Assembly: GCF_014202035.1 (NCBI RefSeq)
Contig: NZ_JACHFR010000001.1
Coordinates: forward strand, 987,091 to 1,051,090
Direction: 5' to 3'
Source: Treponema rectale
GTDB taxonomy: Bacteria; Spirochaetota; Spirochaetia; Treponematales; Treponemataceae
DNA length: 64,000 nucleotides
Below, piece by piece: positions 63,914-64,000 of the stretch. The notes beneath the pieces are model-generated. The model saw only the letters and a list, made by a program, of their open reading frames with translations, was not told the DNA's origin and did no database searches. The first letter of the stretch is position 1. Each line of letters starts with the position of its first letter. The position numbers and the translations under genes are program-made.

Positions 63914-64000
63914 GCCGGCAGCTACCTACTTTCCCGCTAAAGAGCAGTATCATCGGCGCAGGAGAGCTTGACTTCCGTGTTCGGTATGGGAACGGGTATT
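63914..64000 (-). rRNA. 5S rRNA, 3' part (truncated by window edge)
   Basis: Minus-strand sequence contains the conserved 5S segments CCCGTTCCCATACCGAACAC, GGAAGTCAAGCTC, GCGCCGATGATACTGC and the 3' GGGAAAGTAGGTAGC. It runs off the right end of the window, so the 23S and 16S genes are expected to the right. Confidence 0.95.

Noticed and set aside
1..64000. CRISPR arrays, insertion sequences, prophage or attachment sites
   Set aside because: No regularly spaced repeats, transposase-like frames, integrase or terminal inverted repeats; the tRNA genes show no 3' end duplication typical of integration.

Overview
This window looks like a chromosomal segment of a treponeme (Spirochaetes, genus Treponema; probably a host-associated gut, rumen or oral lineage). 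The case rests on two FlaB-type filament core flagellins, a flgN-flgK-flgL-fliW-csrA cluster, a tig-clpP-clpX cluster, a paired TIGR03545/TIGR03546 locus, many acidic exported and lipidated proteins with loose spirochaetal lipoboxes, and moderately AT-rich DNA. Species assignment is inference. I see no phage, transposon, plasmid or CRISPR signature.

Layout. 1-4.6 kb: tRNA(CAT), an orphan ornithine carbamoyltransferase, a small exported protein, an NrnA-like DHH phosphoesterase, then a textbook sigma-54 promoter driving an atypical sigma-like/HTH protein whose 3' end overlaps rdgB. 4.6-12.7 kb: late flagellar genes on the plus strand (flaB, flaB, flaG, fliD, an unknown, a PilZ protein), running into tsaE-tsaB. 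12.7-17.1 kb: flgN-flgK-flgL-fliW-csrA on the minus strand behind a near-perfect sigma-28 (FliA) promoter. Flagellins, FliW and CsrA are therefore together. 17.2-17.9 kb: six tRNA genes behind one sigma-70 promoter. 17.9-21.3 kb: tig, clpP, clpX. 21.3-32 kb: glycosyltransferase, DEAD-box helicase, an SMC of reduced length without a recognisable hinge, envelope lipoproteins, serS and an AI-2E-family membrane protein. 32-37.3 kb: a PilZ-like protein with its lipoprotein partner, then aconitase, a ComFB-family protein and a Bax-inhibitor-1 protein in one operon. 37.3-42.4 kb: a histidine/aromatic ammonia-lyase, a cytidylate-kinase-like protein, and a very acidic SPOR-domain exported protein with a small partner. 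42.5-48.7 kb: nucleotide-sugar 4,6-dehydratase and aminotransferase, translationally joined to a three-subunit molybdenum hydroxylase. 48.7-55.8 kb (minus): queA, ruvB, ruvA, ruvC, yebC, TIGR03545, TIGR03546. 55.9-63.6 kb: a DUF1848 protein, a NeuB-family nonulosonate synthase, coaX, an MgtC-like protein, hisS, and small envelope/NUDIX/metallophosphoesterase genes. The window ends inside a 5S rRNA gene on the minus strand, the 3' end of an rRNA operon.

How it works together. Most of the left third is motility hardware plus its post-transcriptional control: CsrA is expected to repress flagellin translation and FliW to relieve this. FliA-type promoters precede flaB and flgN, and possibly the SPOR operon. 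The 4,6-dehydratase/aminotransferase pair and the NeuB homologue could supply an unusual sugar, plausibly for flagellin or surface glycosylation. Two PilZ proteins and a ComFB protein suggest cyclic-dinucleotide signalling. The points most worth a second look are the RpoN-driven sigma-like gene, the hinge-less SMC, a set of apparently leaderless genes, the structured flaB leader, and four convergent gene pairs that abut or overlap with no terminator between them.
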